From Bradyrhizobium sp. CCBAU 53338 (GTDB lineage Bacteria > Pseudomonadota > Alphaproteobacteria > Rhizobiales > Xanthobacteraceae), in contig NZ_CP030048.1 of the NCBI RefSeq assembly GCF_015291665.1, forward strand, positions 6,138,001 to 6,202,000: a DNA stretch of 64,000 nt, read 5' to 3'. Positions 17,171-26,255 of the stretch are shown one piece after another. Position 1 is the first letter of the stretch. Every line of letters starts with the position of its first letter. The position numbers and the translations under genes are program-made. The notes under the pieces were generated by a model, which saw nothing but the letters and a program-made list of their open reading frames with translations, was not told the DNA's origin and did not search any database.

Positions 17171-17632
17171 TCAGCCCACCGGCAACGGTGCGTCGCGCTT
17201 GATCTCCTCCATCACCGCATAGGTGCGCGTCTCGCGCACACCCGGCATCGACAGCAAGGTCTCGCCGAGGAAACGCCGATATGCGGTCATGTCGGCCAGC
17301 CGCGCCTTGACCAGATAGTCGAAACCGCCTGCAACCATGTGACATTCCAGCACTTCGGGCGCGAGTTTCACCGCGCGCGCAAAGCGCTCGAAATTGTCAG
17401 GCGTGGTCTTGTCGAGCAGCACCTCGACGAACACGAGCAAGCCAAGGCCCAACCGGTGCGGATTGAGCCGCGCCCCATAGCCTTCGACGAAGCCCTCCCG
17501 CTGCAGGCGCTTCAGCCGCTCGCCGATCGAGGTCGGTGACAGCCCGATGCGCTCGGCCAGTTCGACATTGGCGATTCGTCCATCCTCCTGCAGAATTGAG
17601 AGGATTTTCCGGTCAGTTCGATCAAGTTCCAT
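17171..17632 (-). CDS. putR: Lrp/AsnC-family activator of putA (PutR-like)
   Basis: A 153-residue Lrp/AsnC protein: N-terminal HTH (ELDRTDRKILSILQEDGRIANVELAERIG, then SPTSIGERLKRL) and C-terminal RAM ligand domain (LLVFVEVLLDK, GGFDYLVKARLADM). It is divergent from putA with a 113-nt gap, the arrangement of alphaproteobacterial putR, where it activates putA when proline is present. The gap contains an AT-rich inverted repeat that could be its site. Confidence 0.9.
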   Translation of the reverse strand: MELDRTDRKILSILQEDGRIANVELAERIGLSPTSIGERLKRLQREGFVEGYGARLNPHRLGLGLLVFVEVLLDKTTPDNFERFARAVKLAPEVLECHMVAGGFDYLVKARLADMTAYRRFLGETLLSMPGVRETRTYAVMEEIKRDAPLPVG

Positions 17633-17635
17633 ATT

Positions 17636-17656
17636 TTATACGGTCCATATGTATAA
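17636..17656. promoter_or_regulatory. Candidate PutR site in putR-putA gap
   Basis: TTATAC (17636-17641) and GTATAA (17651-17656) form an inverted repeat with a 9-nt spacer, set in the AT-rich intergenic stretch directly upstream of the putR start. Lrp-family proteins favour such loosely symmetric AT-rich sites. Confidence 0.4.
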
Positions 17657-17745
17657 GATATTCATTTTCTAAGGCAAAATGGCTATCTTGTCTATCGAAC
17701 TACGGTGATGCGGGCTTTATCCTGACTTCAACCACAGGACATGCC

Positions 17746-20745
17746 ATGCCGAACATCCCGCCTCCCTTCTCCGCGCCCTACGCTCCCGATGATGCCGACA
17801 TCGCGGCGCGGCTGTTTCCATCAGCGCATCTCGCCTCGCCGCAGGAAGCGCGGATCGACCGCACGGCGACAAGGCTGATCGAAGCGATCCGCAAGCGCGA
17901 CGACAGGCTCGGTGGGGTCGAGGACATGCTGCGCGAGTTCGCGCTCTCGACCAAGGAGGGCCTCGCGCTGATGGTGCTGGCCGAGGCTTTGCTGCGCGTG
18001 CCCGATGCCCGCACCGCCGACCAGTTCATCGAGGACAAGCTCGGCGAGGGCGACTTCATCCACCACGAGACCAAATCCACCGCGTTCCTGGTCAACGCCT
18101 CCGCCTGGGCGCTTGGCCTGTCGGCGCGGGTCATCCAGCCCGGCGAGACGCCCGACGGCACTATCGGCCGCCTGGTGAAGCGGCTCGGCGCGCCGGCGGT
18201 GCGCACCGCCACGCGCCAGGCGATGCGGTTGATGGGCAATCATTTCGTGCTTGGCGAGACCATCGAGCAGGCGCTCGAGCGCGGCAAGCCGCGCTCCGGC
18301 CAGAAGCCGCGCTATTCCTTCGACATGCTCGGCGAAGGCGCCCGTACGGCTGACGACGCCAAGCGCTATTTCGACGCCTATGCGAGTGCGATCGAGACGA
18401 TCGGCAAGGCGGCCGGCAACCATCCCCTGCCCGACCGCCCCGGCATCTCCGTCAAGCTCTCGGCGCTGCATCCGCGCTTCGAGGCGATCAGCCGCGACCG
18501 CGTCATGGCCGAGCTCGTGCCGCAGCTGCTGGGCCTCGCCCGGCGCGCCAAGGCGCATGACCTCAACTTCACCGTCGATGCAGAGGAGGCCGACCGGCTG
18601 GAGCTGTCGCTCGACGTGATCGCGGCAACGCTCGCCGATTCCTCGCTCAATGGCTGGGACGGCTTCGGGCTGGCGATCCAGGCCTATCAGAAGCGTGCGA
18701 ACGCCGTGATCGACTACATTCACGAATTGGCCGGCGCGCATGATCGCAAGCTGATGGTGCGGCTGGTCAAGGGCGCCTATTGGGACACCGAGATCAAGCG
18801 CGCGCAGGAGCGCGGGCTCGACGGCTATCCGGTGTTCACCCGCAAGGCGATGACGGATCTGAACTACGTCGCCTGCGCCTCGAAACTCTTGGGCCTGCGG
18901 CCGCGCATCTTCCCGCAGTTCGCGACCCATAACGCCCTCACGGTCGCGACCGTGCTGGAGCTGGCGGGCGACAGCGGCGGCTTCGAATTCCAGCGCCTCC
19001 ATGGCATGGGCGAAGCGCTCTACGAGCAGCTTGCCAAGGATCACCCCGACATCGCCTACCGCACCTACGCGCCGGTCGGCAGCCATCGCGATCTGCTCGC
19101 CTATCTGGTGCGGCGCCTCCTGGAGAACGGCGCCAACTCGTCCTTCGTGGCGCAGGCGGCCGACTATCGCGTCCCGGTCCCGGCGCTGTTGAAGCGTCCG
19201 GTCGATCTCATCGTCCGTCCCGATCGCGCACATCACGCCAGGATTCCGATGCCGGGCGATCTCTTTGCGCCGGAACGGCATAATTCAGCTGGCATCGAGT
19301 TCGGCGAGCGCGCGGCACTCGACCGGTTGCTCGCCGACGTCAAGGCCGCGACGCCCGATCTCAAGCCGGTCGCGGACGCGACGCCGAGGCAAGCGGACGC
19401 CGCGATCAGGGCGGCCCGCGCGGGCTTTGCCGGATGGAGCCGGACACCGGCGGGGACGCGCGCGGCGGCATTGGAGCAAGCCGCGCATCTGCTGGAGAGT
19501 CGCGGCGCACACTTCATCGCGTTGCTGCGAGCCGAAGGCGGCAAGACGCTCGATGATGCGCTCTCCGAGCTGCGCGAGGCCACCGATTTCTGCCGCTATT
19601 ATGCAGCGCAGGGCCGCAAACTGTTCGGAAGCGAGGTCGCGATGCCGGGCCCGACCGGCGAGAGCAACGCGCTCGCCATGCGCGGCCGCGGCGTCTTCGT
19701 CGCGATCTCGCCGTGGAACTTTCCGCTGGCGATTTTCCTCGGTCAGGTCAGCGCCGCGCTGATGGCCGGCAACAGCGTCGTTGCAAAGCCCGCGGAGCAG
19801 ACGCCGCGCATTGCGCGCGAGGCTGTCGCGCTGCTGCACGAGGCCGGTATCCCCACGAGCGCTCTGCATCTCGTCACCGGCGACGGCCGCATCGGCGCCG
19901 CGCTGACCGCGCACACTGACATTGCCGGCGTCGTCTTCACCGGGTCGACCGAAGTTGCACGTCACATCAACCGGACTCTGGCCGCCAAGGATGGGCCGAT
20001 CGTGCCGCTGATCGCCGAGACCGGCGGCATCAATGCCATGATCGCGGATGCGACCGCGCTCCCCGAGCAGGTCGCCGACGACGTCGTCACCTCGGCGTTC
20101 CGCTCCGCCGGCCAGCGCTGCTCGGCGCTAAGGCTGCTGTTCGTGCAGGAGGACGTCGCCGACCGCATGATCGAGATGATCGCGGGTGCCGCACGCGAGT
20201 TGAAGATCGGCGATCCCGCAGGTGTCGCGACCCATGTCGGCCCTGTTATCGACACTGATGCCAAGCAACGGCTCGATGCGCACATCGCGCGGATGACGAG
20301 CGAGGCACGGCTGCACTTTGCCGGCATCGCACCAGAGGGCTGCTTCGTCGCCCCACACATCTTCGAGCTCAAGGACGCCGGCCAGCTCACCGAGGAAGTA
20401 TTCGGCCCGATCCTGCACGTGGTGCGCTACCGCGCCGAGACGCTCGGACACGTGCTGCAAGCGATCGAGCGCACCGGCTATGGGCTGACGCTCGGAATCC
20501 ACTCCCGCATCGACGACACGATCGAGGCCATCATCGACCGCGTCCAGGTCGGCAACATCTACGTCAACCGCAACATGATCGGCGCCGTGGTCGGCGTGCA
20601 GCCGTTCGGCGGCAACGGCCTGTCCGGAACCGGCCCCAAGGCCGGCGGCCCGCACTATCTCGCCCGCTTCGCCACCGAGCAGACCGTGACCGTCAACACC
20701 GCCGCGGCCGGCGGCAATGCTGCCCTGCTCGCAGGCGAGGCGTGA
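17746..20745 (+). CDS. putA: Bifunctional proline dehydrogenase / L-glutamate-gamma-semialdehyde dehydrogenase PutA
   Basis: Started at ATG 17746 (MPNIPPPFSAPY) the product is 999 residues, the length of the minimalist Bradyrhizobium PutA. An N-terminal arm leads into a FAD-dependent proline dehydrogenase barrel (VKLSALHPRFE, LMVRLVKGAYWDTEIKRAQ, FATHNALTVATV, ending with NGANSSFV). A linker joins this to an NAD-dependent aldehyde dehydrogenase (AISPWNFPLAIFLGQ, GSTEVARHI, catalytic Cys792 in SAGQRCSALR). Proline is oxidised to glutamate with the semialdehyde channelled between the sites. There is no N-terminal ribbon-helix-helix, so it does not repress its own gene; the divergent Lrp-type gene takes that role. 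The frame is open from 17536 but that leader overlaps the putR gene. Confidence 0.97.
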   Translation: MPNIPPPFSAPYAPDDADIAARLFPSAHLASPQEARIDRTATRLIEAIRKRDDRLGGVEDMLREFALSTKEGLALMVLAEALLRVPDARTADQFIEDKLGEGDFIHHETKSTAFLVNASAWALGLSARVIQPGETPDGTIGRLVKRLGAPAVRTATRQAMRLMGNHFVLGETIEQALERGKPRSGQKPRYSFDMLGEGARTADDAKRYFDAYASAIETIGKAAGNHPLPDRPGISVKLSALHPRFEAISRDRVMAELVPQLLGLARRAKAHDLNFTVDAEEADRLELSLDVIAATLADSSLNGWDGFGLAIQAYQKRANAVIDYIHELAGAHDRKLMVRLVKGAYWDTEIKRAQERGLDGYPVFTRKAMTDLNYVACASKLLGLRPRIFPQFATHNALTVATVLELAGDSGGFEFQRLHGMGEALYEQLAKDHPDIAYRTYAPVGSHRDLLAYLVRRLLENGANSSFVAQAADYRVPVPALLKRPVDLIVRPDRAHHARIPMPGDLFAPERHNSAGIEFGERAALDRLLADVKAATPDLKPVADATPRQADAAIRAARAGFAGWSRTPAGTRAAALEQAAHLLESRGAHFIALLRAEGGKTLDDALSELREATDFCRYYAAQGRKLFGSEVAMPGPTGESNALAMRGRGVFVAISPWNFPLAIFLGQVSAALMAGNSVVAKPAEQTPRIAREAVALLHEAGIPTSALHLVTGDGRIGAALTAHTDIAGVVFTGSTEVARHINRTLAAKDGPIVPLIAETGGINAMIADATALPEQVADDVVTSAFRSAGQRCSALRLLFVQEDVADRMIEMIAGAARELKIGDPAGVATHVGPVIDTDAKQRLDAHIARMTSEARLHFAGIAPEGCFVAPHIFELKDAGQLTEEVFGPILHVVRYRAETLGHVLQAIERTGYGLTLGIHSRIDDTIEAIIDRVQVGNIYVNRNMIGAVVGVQPFGGNGLSGTGPKAGGPHYLARFATEQTVTVNTAAAGGNAALLAGEA

Positions 20746-20857
20746 GTCCCGCCGCGAGCCGTTGCATCCCGCCGAAACATCGGTCTAATGCCTCCGCGAG
20801 TGGCCCGCGAAAATTCCAGCAAGCGGGAAACAACAAGAGCGAGGGAGCAACGCCGCG

Positions 20858-22063
20858 ATGGAAAAAGGCATTTTTGCAGGGCTCAAGGTTCTGGACTGCG
20901 CGAGCTTCATCGCGGCGCCCGCGGCCGCGACCGTGCTGTCCGATTTCGGCGCCGACGTCATCAAGATCGAGCCGCCCGGCGCCGGCGATCCCTATCGCAA
21001 CCTGCCGAACCTGCCCGGCTATCCCACCGGCGAGCACAATTTCGCCTGGCTGCTCGAGGCCCGCAACAAGAAGAGCCTCGCGCTCGACCTCTCCAAGCCG
21101 GAGGCGCAGGCCGTGCTCTACAAGCTGGTCGAGGAGGCCGACGTCTTCATCACCAACATGCCGCCGCCGGTGCGCGGCCGGCTCGGCATCAGCTATGACC
21201 ATCTCGCCCACCTCAACGACCGGCTGATCTACGCCTCCTTCACCGGCTACGGCGAGAAGGGCGAGGAGGCCAACAAGCCGGGCTTCGACAGCAACGCCTA
21301 TTGGGCGCGCTCCGGCCTGATGGACCTCGTCCGCGCCGACATCGATACGACGCCGGCCCGCTCGGTCGCCGGCATGGGCGACCATCCCTGCGCCATGGCG
21401 CTGTACAGCGCGATCGTCACGGCGCTGTATCAGCGCGAGAAGACCGGCAAGGGCTCGCATGTCGCCTCCAACCTGATGGCCAACGGCGTCTGGGCGGCGA
21501 GCGTGCTGGCGCAGGCAAAACTCTGCGGCGCCAAGTTCGGCGAGCGGCGTCCGCGCGAGCGCGCGCTCAATGCGGTCGCCAACCACTACCAGTGCAAGGA
21601 CGGCCGCTGGCTGATCCTGTCGCTGCTCAGCGAGGAGAAGCAGTGGCCGACGCTGGCCAAATGCCTCGGGCGCGAGGACCTGATCAACGATCCGCGTTTC
21701 GCCACCAAGCCCGACCGCCACGCCCGCTCGATCGAGCTGATCAAGATCTTTGACGAGACCTTCGCCACCAGGGACCTCGCCGAATGGCGCAAGATCCTCG
21801 ACGGCAACGGCCTGGTGTTCGGCATCGTCGGCATTCTGGACGACATCCCGAACGACAAGCAGATGCTCGACAACGAGGTGCTGGTGCCGTTCGAGAACGA
21901 CACCATGCTCACCATCAACTCGCCGATCTGGATCGACGGCACCAAGAAGGTGCGGCCGCGCAAGCCGCCCGGCGTCGGCGAGCACAGTGACGAGATTTTG
22001 CGTGGCGCGGGATACGACGAGGCCGCGATCAAGCAGCTGCGGGCAAAGGGCGCTGTGGGGTAA
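20858..22063 (+). CDS. Family III CoA-transferase (CaiB/BaiF)
   Basis: A 401-residue CoA-transferase: LKVLDCASFIAAPAAATVLSDFG at the start, then GADVIKIEPPGAGDPYRN, and NKPGFDSNAYWARSGLMD holding the likely catalytic Asp. The second domain has NHYQCKDGRWLILS. It is about 35 residues longer than the one at 1943-3040 and belongs to a different subgroup. It follows putA by 112 nt and precedes a GST gene by 76 nt, with no obvious pathway link. Substrate not determinable. Confidence 0.93.
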   Translation: MEKGIFAGLKVLDCASFIAAPAAATVLSDFGADVIKIEPPGAGDPYRNLPNLPGYPTGEHNFAWLLEARNKKSLALDLSKPEAQAVLYKLVEEADVFITNMPPPVRGRLGISYDHLAHLNDRLIYASFTGYGEKGEEANKPGFDSNAYWARSGLMDLVRADIDTTPARSVAGMGDHPCAMALYSAIVTALYQREKTGKGSHVASNLMANGVWAASVLAQAKLCGAKFGERRPRERALNAVANHYQCKDGRWLILSLLSEEKQWPTLAKCLGREDLINDPRFATKPDRHARSIELIKIFDETFATRDLAEWRKILDGNGLVFGIVGILDDIPNDKQMLDNEVLVPFENDTMLTINSPIWIDGTKKVRPRKPPGVGEHSDEILRGAGYDEAAIKQLRAKGAVG

Positions 22064-22139
22064 GGGGCGCTCGCACAGCAATGACGATGCCGCACCATCG
22101 CGGTATCGTCTCACGGCCATGATCGTCTCGTGAGGTCCC

Positions 22140-22787
22140 ATGCCCCTCTATCGCCTGCACTACTTCCCGGAATCCGGCAACAGCTACAAGCTGGCGCTGA
22201 TGCTGACGCTGTGCGGCGAGACGTTCGAGCCGGTGTGGACCGATTTCGGCGGCGGCGTCACGCGCACGGCGGAATGGCGCAAAGCCGTGAACGAGATGGG
22301 CGAGATACCTGTCCTCGAGGTCGACGGCGTGAAGATGACGCAGACGGCCCCTCTTCTGCTCAAGCTTGCCGAACAGTACGGCCGCTTCGGCGCCGCAACG
22401 GAAGACGAAAAATTCGAGCTGCTGCGCTGGCTGTTCTGGGACAACCACAAGCTCACCGGCTACATGGCGACCTATCGCTTCATGCGGGCCTTCACCGAGA
22501 GGAACGATCCGCAGGTGCTGAAGCACTTCCGCCGGCGGCTCGACGACTTCCTCGGTATTCTCGACGGACACCTCCAGCACAGCGCCTTCGCGATCGGAGC
22601 CAAGCCGACCGTCGCCGATATCTCGATGATGGCCTATCTGCACTATCCTGTTGACGAGCACGGCTTCGATTTCGCGGCGAGCCATCCCGCCATCCACGCC
22701 TGGCTCGACCGCATGGCGGCGCTACCCGGCTGGAAGCCGGCCTACGAGTTGCTGCCCGGCAAGCGGATGACGAACTACGCGAAGTGA
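22140..22787 (+). CDS. Glutathione S-transferase family protein
   Basis: A 215-residue GST: thioredoxin-like N-terminal domain (YRLHYFPESGNSYKLALML, then GEIPVLEVDGVKMTQTAPLL with the cis-Pro glutathione-binding loop) and an all-helical C-terminal domain (FAIGAKPTVADISMMAYLHY, matching the GST N-capping motif). Ser in GNSYK could be the glutathione-activating residue. Cytosolic; detoxification or a catabolic step are both possible. Confidence 0.92.
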   Translation: MPLYRLHYFPESGNSYKLALMLTLCGETFEPVWTDFGGGVTRTAEWRKAVNEMGEIPVLEVDGVKMTQTAPLLLKLAEQYGRFGAATEDEKFELLRWLFWDNHKLTGYMATYRFMRAFTERNDPQVLKHFRRRLDDFLGILDGHLQHSAFAIGAKPTVADISMMAYLHYPVDEHGFDFAASHPAIHAWLDRMAALPGWKPAYELLPGKRMTNYAK

Positions 22788-22790
22788 GGG

Positions 22791-22955
22791 CTACCTCAGC
22801 GCCAGCCAGCCGAGCGTGAACAGGATGCCGCCGACAAGGACGACGACCGCGATAGCGGAGGTGCTGACGCGGATGCTCCCGGCCACTTGCCTGGCTTCCT
22901 CATTCTGCGCGATCTCGCGATTGCGCTCCTTGTTGGCGTCGCTGGTGTCCGTCAT
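22791..22955 (-). CDS. Small single-span membrane protein, 54 aa
   Basis: A 54-residue reading frame: a charged N-terminal half (MTDTSDANKERNREIAQNEE) followed by one strongly hydrophobic helix (TSAIAVVVLVGGILFTLGWL) ending close to the C-terminus. The codon positions follow the strong G/C third-base bias of real genes in this window. It converges on the GST gene (3-nt gap) and is followed in the same direction by none; the exported cytochrome-like gene lies 28 nt upstream on the same strand. Function unknown; a membrane-tethered small regulator or assembly factor is possible. Confidence 0.72.
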   Translation of the reverse strand: MTDTSDANKERNREIAQNEEARQVAGSIRVSTSAIAVVVLVGGILFTLGWLALR

Positions 22956-22983
22956 GGATCATCCAAAATCGGTTGGGGCGGGC

Positions 22984-24510
22984 CTACCGCGTCTTGATGA
23001 AGCACATGCCAATGCGGCTCGAAGCCGCCGCAGCCTGACAGGTGAGACCCTTGGCACAGGTCCATGACGTAAAACTCTTATCGGCCGTTCCCGATCCCGC
23101 GTTTTGCAGGGAACAATGGGCGCCCCAGCCGTCCTGATACTCGGTGCCGGCGAGTTCACGGCTGCCGCGGGTTTGCGGCCGGCTGGCGAATCCACGTGAG
23201 AAATCAGGGCGTTTGCCGGCGGCAAAGGCGGTCAGGATGTCACGGCGGCGGGGCTGGTCGCCAAAGAAGTGCGGCGAGGCCGGCACGATGGTAGAATTCG
23301 ACGCGTTCTCCGTCAGCCAGTCCACGCCCGGGAAATGAAAGCCGCCGATGCCGCGGGTCTGGTGGCAGCCGGCGCAGGTGACGTCGTTGAGGCGACGTTG
23401 GAAGCCCGCGACCGAGCGAATGTTCTCCATGGTGATGCCGCGCGCCGCCGCATGGTTCAGCGCGCCGACGACATCCTCGTCGGTAAAGACGGGTTCGCCT
23501 TTGCCATCCCCTTGCATCATCCCGAACTCCGGCTGCAACGTCGAGGCGTCCAGGCCTGCAGGTGTCGGCGCCACCGCAGCCTTGGCGAGATACTTCTCCG
23601 GGATCAACACCGTGCCACGATCGAACGCGCGAAAATTCGCGGGCGTCAGCAGCCAGGCCTTGAAGTCGCGCCTGAGCGCTTCATCGGCAAGGATGCGGTC
23701 GCGGTCGATCTGGTTCTCCAGCGTCGATTCCACGAACGTTTTCGTGGCGGCGTCGTATTTGAACACCTTGAGGAGATAGTCGGAGCGGAAATCGTGCAGC
23801 GCCGACTTCGGCGCGATCGATATCTGGATGTTGGTTTCGATGCGGTCGATCATTGCGTCATAAGGCGCGGAGCGGCTACCGATCAGAGCCTGCCAGTCGC
23901 CATTATCGAGCCAGCGCCGCGCGACCTCTGCGCAGGTGACGGGCTTGCCGTTCGCGTCGGTCTGGCGCGCATCGCGCGCCTTCATCACCAGGTTGAACGT
24001 CATCGGCAGGCGCGTCGCAGTGTCGCTGGTGTCGAACCGCGCGAGACGATAGATCAGCCGGATCTCGCCGCAGGACTCTTCCGACACGTAGGCGCGATCC
24101 ATGCGGTTGACGATGCCTGCCAGCACGAAACGCGTGTTGGCAGAATTAAGACTGGCCCTATCGAACAGCTGGACGTCGAAACCCTCGCCGACGCCGATGG
24201 TCTCGCTGGGCCAAGCCCGTTTGTGCCGCGCGACGTAGCGATCGAACTCCGCATCGATCGCCGGCAGGATGTCCTCGAGTTGCGGCAGCGACGCGAACAG
24301 CACATCATTCGTCAGGGGGGCATTCGCGTTGCGCTCCGGCTGCAGCAGCCGCGAGATCGAAAGAGCATCGCTCCGGTCGAGCTTGCGCAGCAGATCGGGA
24401 TCGGTGATCGCGGTGCCGCGCACGAGCGGCGCGTTCTCTGCTGCCGAGAGCGACATGACGCCGCCCAACAATGGAATCGCAGTCAGGAGAATTCGCAGCG
24501 CGCGGCTCAT
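22984..24510 (-). CDS. Exported protein with one c-type heme motif, function unknown
   Basis: A 508-residue protein with a Sec signal (LRILLTAIPLLGGVMSLSAAE) and a single heme-attachment motif CAGCH about 390 residues in, within DVTCAGCHQTRGIGGFHFPG. The C-terminal 80 residues hold additional cysteines (AHCSLQN, SWTCAKGLTCQA, GMCFIK) that could make periplasmic disulfides. The large N-terminal part (VLAGIVNRMDRAYVSEESCGEIRLIYRL) is not a family I can name. Likely periplasmic; redox role inferred from the heme motif only. Confidence 0.8.
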   Translation of the reverse strand: MSRALRILLTAIPLLGGVMSLSAAENAPLVRGTAITDPDLLRKLDRSDALSISRLLQPERNANAPLTNDVLFASLPQLEDILPAIDAEFDRYVARHKRAWPSETIGVGEGFDVQLFDRASLNSANTRFVLAGIVNRMDRAYVSEESCGEIRLIYRLARFDTSDTATRLPMTFNLVMKARDARQTDANGKPVTCAEVARRWLDNGDWQALIGSRSAPYDAMIDRIETNIQISIAPKSALHDFRSDYLLKVFKYDAATKTFVESTLENQIDRDRILADEALRRDFKAWLLTPANFRAFDRGTVLIPEKYLAKAAVAPTPAGLDASTLQPEFGMMQGDGKGEPVFTDEDVVGALNHAAARGITMENIRSVAGFQRRLNDVTCAGCHQTRGIGGFHFPGVDWLTENASNSTIVPASPHFFGDQPRRRDILTAFAAGKRPDFSRGFASRPQTRGSRELAGTEYQDGWGAHCSLQNAGSGTADKSFTSWTCAKGLTCQAAAASSRIGMCFIKTR

Positions 24511-24603
24511 GCCTCCACTAACACCGCTGACGACGGCCTATTCAAGTCAAAAGGCGCTTCACGCGGTGGTGAAGCGCCCTTTCGAAAGTCGGATATCGAC
24601 CGC

Positions 24604-25602
24604 CTAGCGCGCGACGATCAGGCCCCTTGGAGTGACGACGACCCAGCGGCCGTCCTGACGGCGGATCGCATCGACACGGCCGACGCCGGGGATGGGATCG
24701 CCCGCATAGACTTCGTAAAGGCCGCCCCGGCCCTCGATCAGCGCGCCGCCATTCGCGACGTCGCGAAGCCTCCAGCCGTCGATCGTCGGCAGGCGGCCGA
24801 CTTCGGTCTTGGGGGCGGGCGCAGGTGCCGGCGCGGCAGCGGCCGTCGCGACCTGGGTCGGGGCCGGTGCTGCGATCGTGCCGGTGGTTTCCTTCGCGGA
24901 CATGGCGGCTGCCGCTTGAGCGGGAGTTGCGGGCGGCGTGGCGCGGAGCTTCTCAACAGCCTCGGACAGCTTTGCGATCTTGGCCATCGGTTCGGCCTGC
25001 GCCTTCTCGAGCTTCTCGAGACGGTCGTTGGTCCGGTTGATCTGGCTGAGGCCGTTCTTCGACGTGTGCTCGACATTGGCCTTGAGCGCGACGATGTCGG
25101 AATCGATCCGGGCAACGGACGCGTCCAGCGCGCTGGTATCGGCGACCTGCGAGGGCGCCGGGCTGGCGAAGTGCATCATGCCGGCGGTCGCGAGCGCGCC
25201 GCTGATGGCGCCGACGCAGGCCGCGATTGCCACCACCGCGGCCATCGCCGACATGCGGCGCTTGCTCTCGGTGTCCCGCACTTCGTCGGCCTTCACATGC
25301 GGGGCAAACTCTTCGCGGTCCCAGGACCGCTCCGAGGGCGCCATCACGATGAGCTTGCCGGGCTTCGGTTCGGGCTTGGTTTCGGCCAACGGTGCGGCGC
25401 TGATCCTGGGCACCTCGATCCTTGAAGCCTCGATCTTTGGCGGTTCGACCTTCGGAGCGTCTGCTTTCGGTGGCGCCTCATGGTCGGGAGCAATCGAAGG
25501 GGCCTCGATGCCGGCAGCAGCCTCGACGGCCTGCGGCGCGGTTGCTGCGACTGCGTCGGCGGCAGTGTCTTGGCCGGCCAGTTCGGGCATGGATTCGCTC
25601 AC
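24604..25602 (-). CDS. Membrane-anchored coiled-coil protein, function unknown
   Basis: A 332-residue protein: a long Ala/Pro/Glu-rich cytoplasmic N-terminus with repeated PK-VE-P-I segments (about 1-110), a single membrane helix (MAAVVAIAACVGAISGALAT), a predicted coiled coil (ARIDSDIVALKANVEHT to EAVEKLRA), an Ala/Pro linker and a compact C-terminal domain (GWRLRDVANGGALIEGR, then VDAIRRQDGRWVVVTPRGLI). The C-terminal part looks folded and conserved in rhizobial proteins of this type. No enzymatic motif. Low-complexity repeats make shadow frames here unusually long. Confidence 0.82.
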   Translation of the reverse strand: MSESMPELAGQDTAADAVAATAPQAVEAAAGIEAPSIAPDHEAPPKADAPKVEPPKIEASRIEVPRISAAPLAETKPEPKPGKLIVMAPSERSWDREEFAPHVKADEVRDTESKRRMSAMAAVVAIAACVGAISGALATAGMMHFASPAPSQVADTSALDASVARIDSDIVALKANVEHTSKNGLSQINRTNDRLEKLEKAQAEPMAKIAKLSEAVEKLRATPPATPAQAAAAMSAKETTGTIAAPAPTQVATAAAAPAPAPAPKTEVGRLPTIDGWRLRDVANGGALIEGRGGLYEVYAGDPIPGVGRVDAIRRQDGRWVVVTPRGLIVAR

Positions 25603-25883
25603 GGCTCAAATACTCCAGTCTAGGTTGACCTTTTGGTAACTTTCATTGCTTGCGAATTCCTTACCTCGGGACCCGCTTACCGAAATTTTAGGAACTCGTC
25701 CGAGGCCGAATTGGGTCGGGAAAGTGGAACCGGCATGGCGGCGTGCAACAAATTGTCAGCCGATGCTGCCCTGCGGTAGACCACGCGTCTTAGCCGAAGG
25801 GTTTGTTTGCCCGCCATTGTTCCCCGGTTAACATGGGCCGTCCCGTCAGCCAGAAGGGCTCCGGGAGGCCCTCAGGGGGTACC

Positions 25884-26255
25884 ATGGCGATCGAGAAATG
25901 CATCAACGCGTTTGGTGTCGATGACGTCATCTTCGAGGAGGGCTCGACCGGCCGCGAGCTGTTCGTCGTGCTCGACGGCGAGGTCGAGATCGCCAAGATC
26001 GACGGCGGGCGCAAGATCAGCATCATCAAGCTCGGCAGAGGCGAGTTCTTCGGCGAGATGGCCGTGATCGACGGCTCGGCCCGTTCGGCGACCGCGATCG
26101 CCTCGGCCCCAGACACGCGCGTGATGCGGATCAACCACGCGCGCTTCGTCTATCTCGTCAGCCAGCAGCCGGCGTTTGCGCTGATGGTGATGGACGCGCT
26201 GTCGAAGCGCCTGCGCGCGTCCAACGCCGTCACCTACCGGGCAGCGCAATCATGA
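25884..26255 (+). CDS. Small cyclic-nucleotide-binding domain protein
   Basis: A 123-residue single cNMP-binding domain without a helix-turn-helix. FEEGSTGRELFVVLDGEVEI and LGRGEFFGEMAVIDGSARSATAIA match the CRP-type beta roll with the phosphate-binding cassette (GEMAVIDGSARSA, where Glu and Arg would contact cAMP). ATG 25884 has AGGGGG just upstream; the earlier in-frame start at 25803 is less likely. The stop overlaps the downstream metallo-hydrolase start by 4 nt, so the two are probably co-translated. It might sense the cAMP made by the CyaC-like cyclase; that link is inferred. Confidence 0.88.
   Translation: MAIEKCINAFGVDDVIFEEGSTGRELFVVLDGEVEIAKIDGGRKISIIKLGRGEFFGEMAVIDGSARSATAIASAPDTRVMRINHARFVYLVSQQPAFALMVMDALSKRLRASNAVTYRAAQS

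Noticed and set aside
17536..17745. A 70-residue N-terminal extension of PutA
   Set aside because: It would overlap the putR gene; the ATG at 17746 gives the 999-residue protein with Cys792 at the expected position.
23269..25425. A 718-codon plus-strand frame
   Set aside because: Antisense to the exported cytochrome-like and coiled-coil protein genes; its length comes from their Ala/Pro-rich codons.
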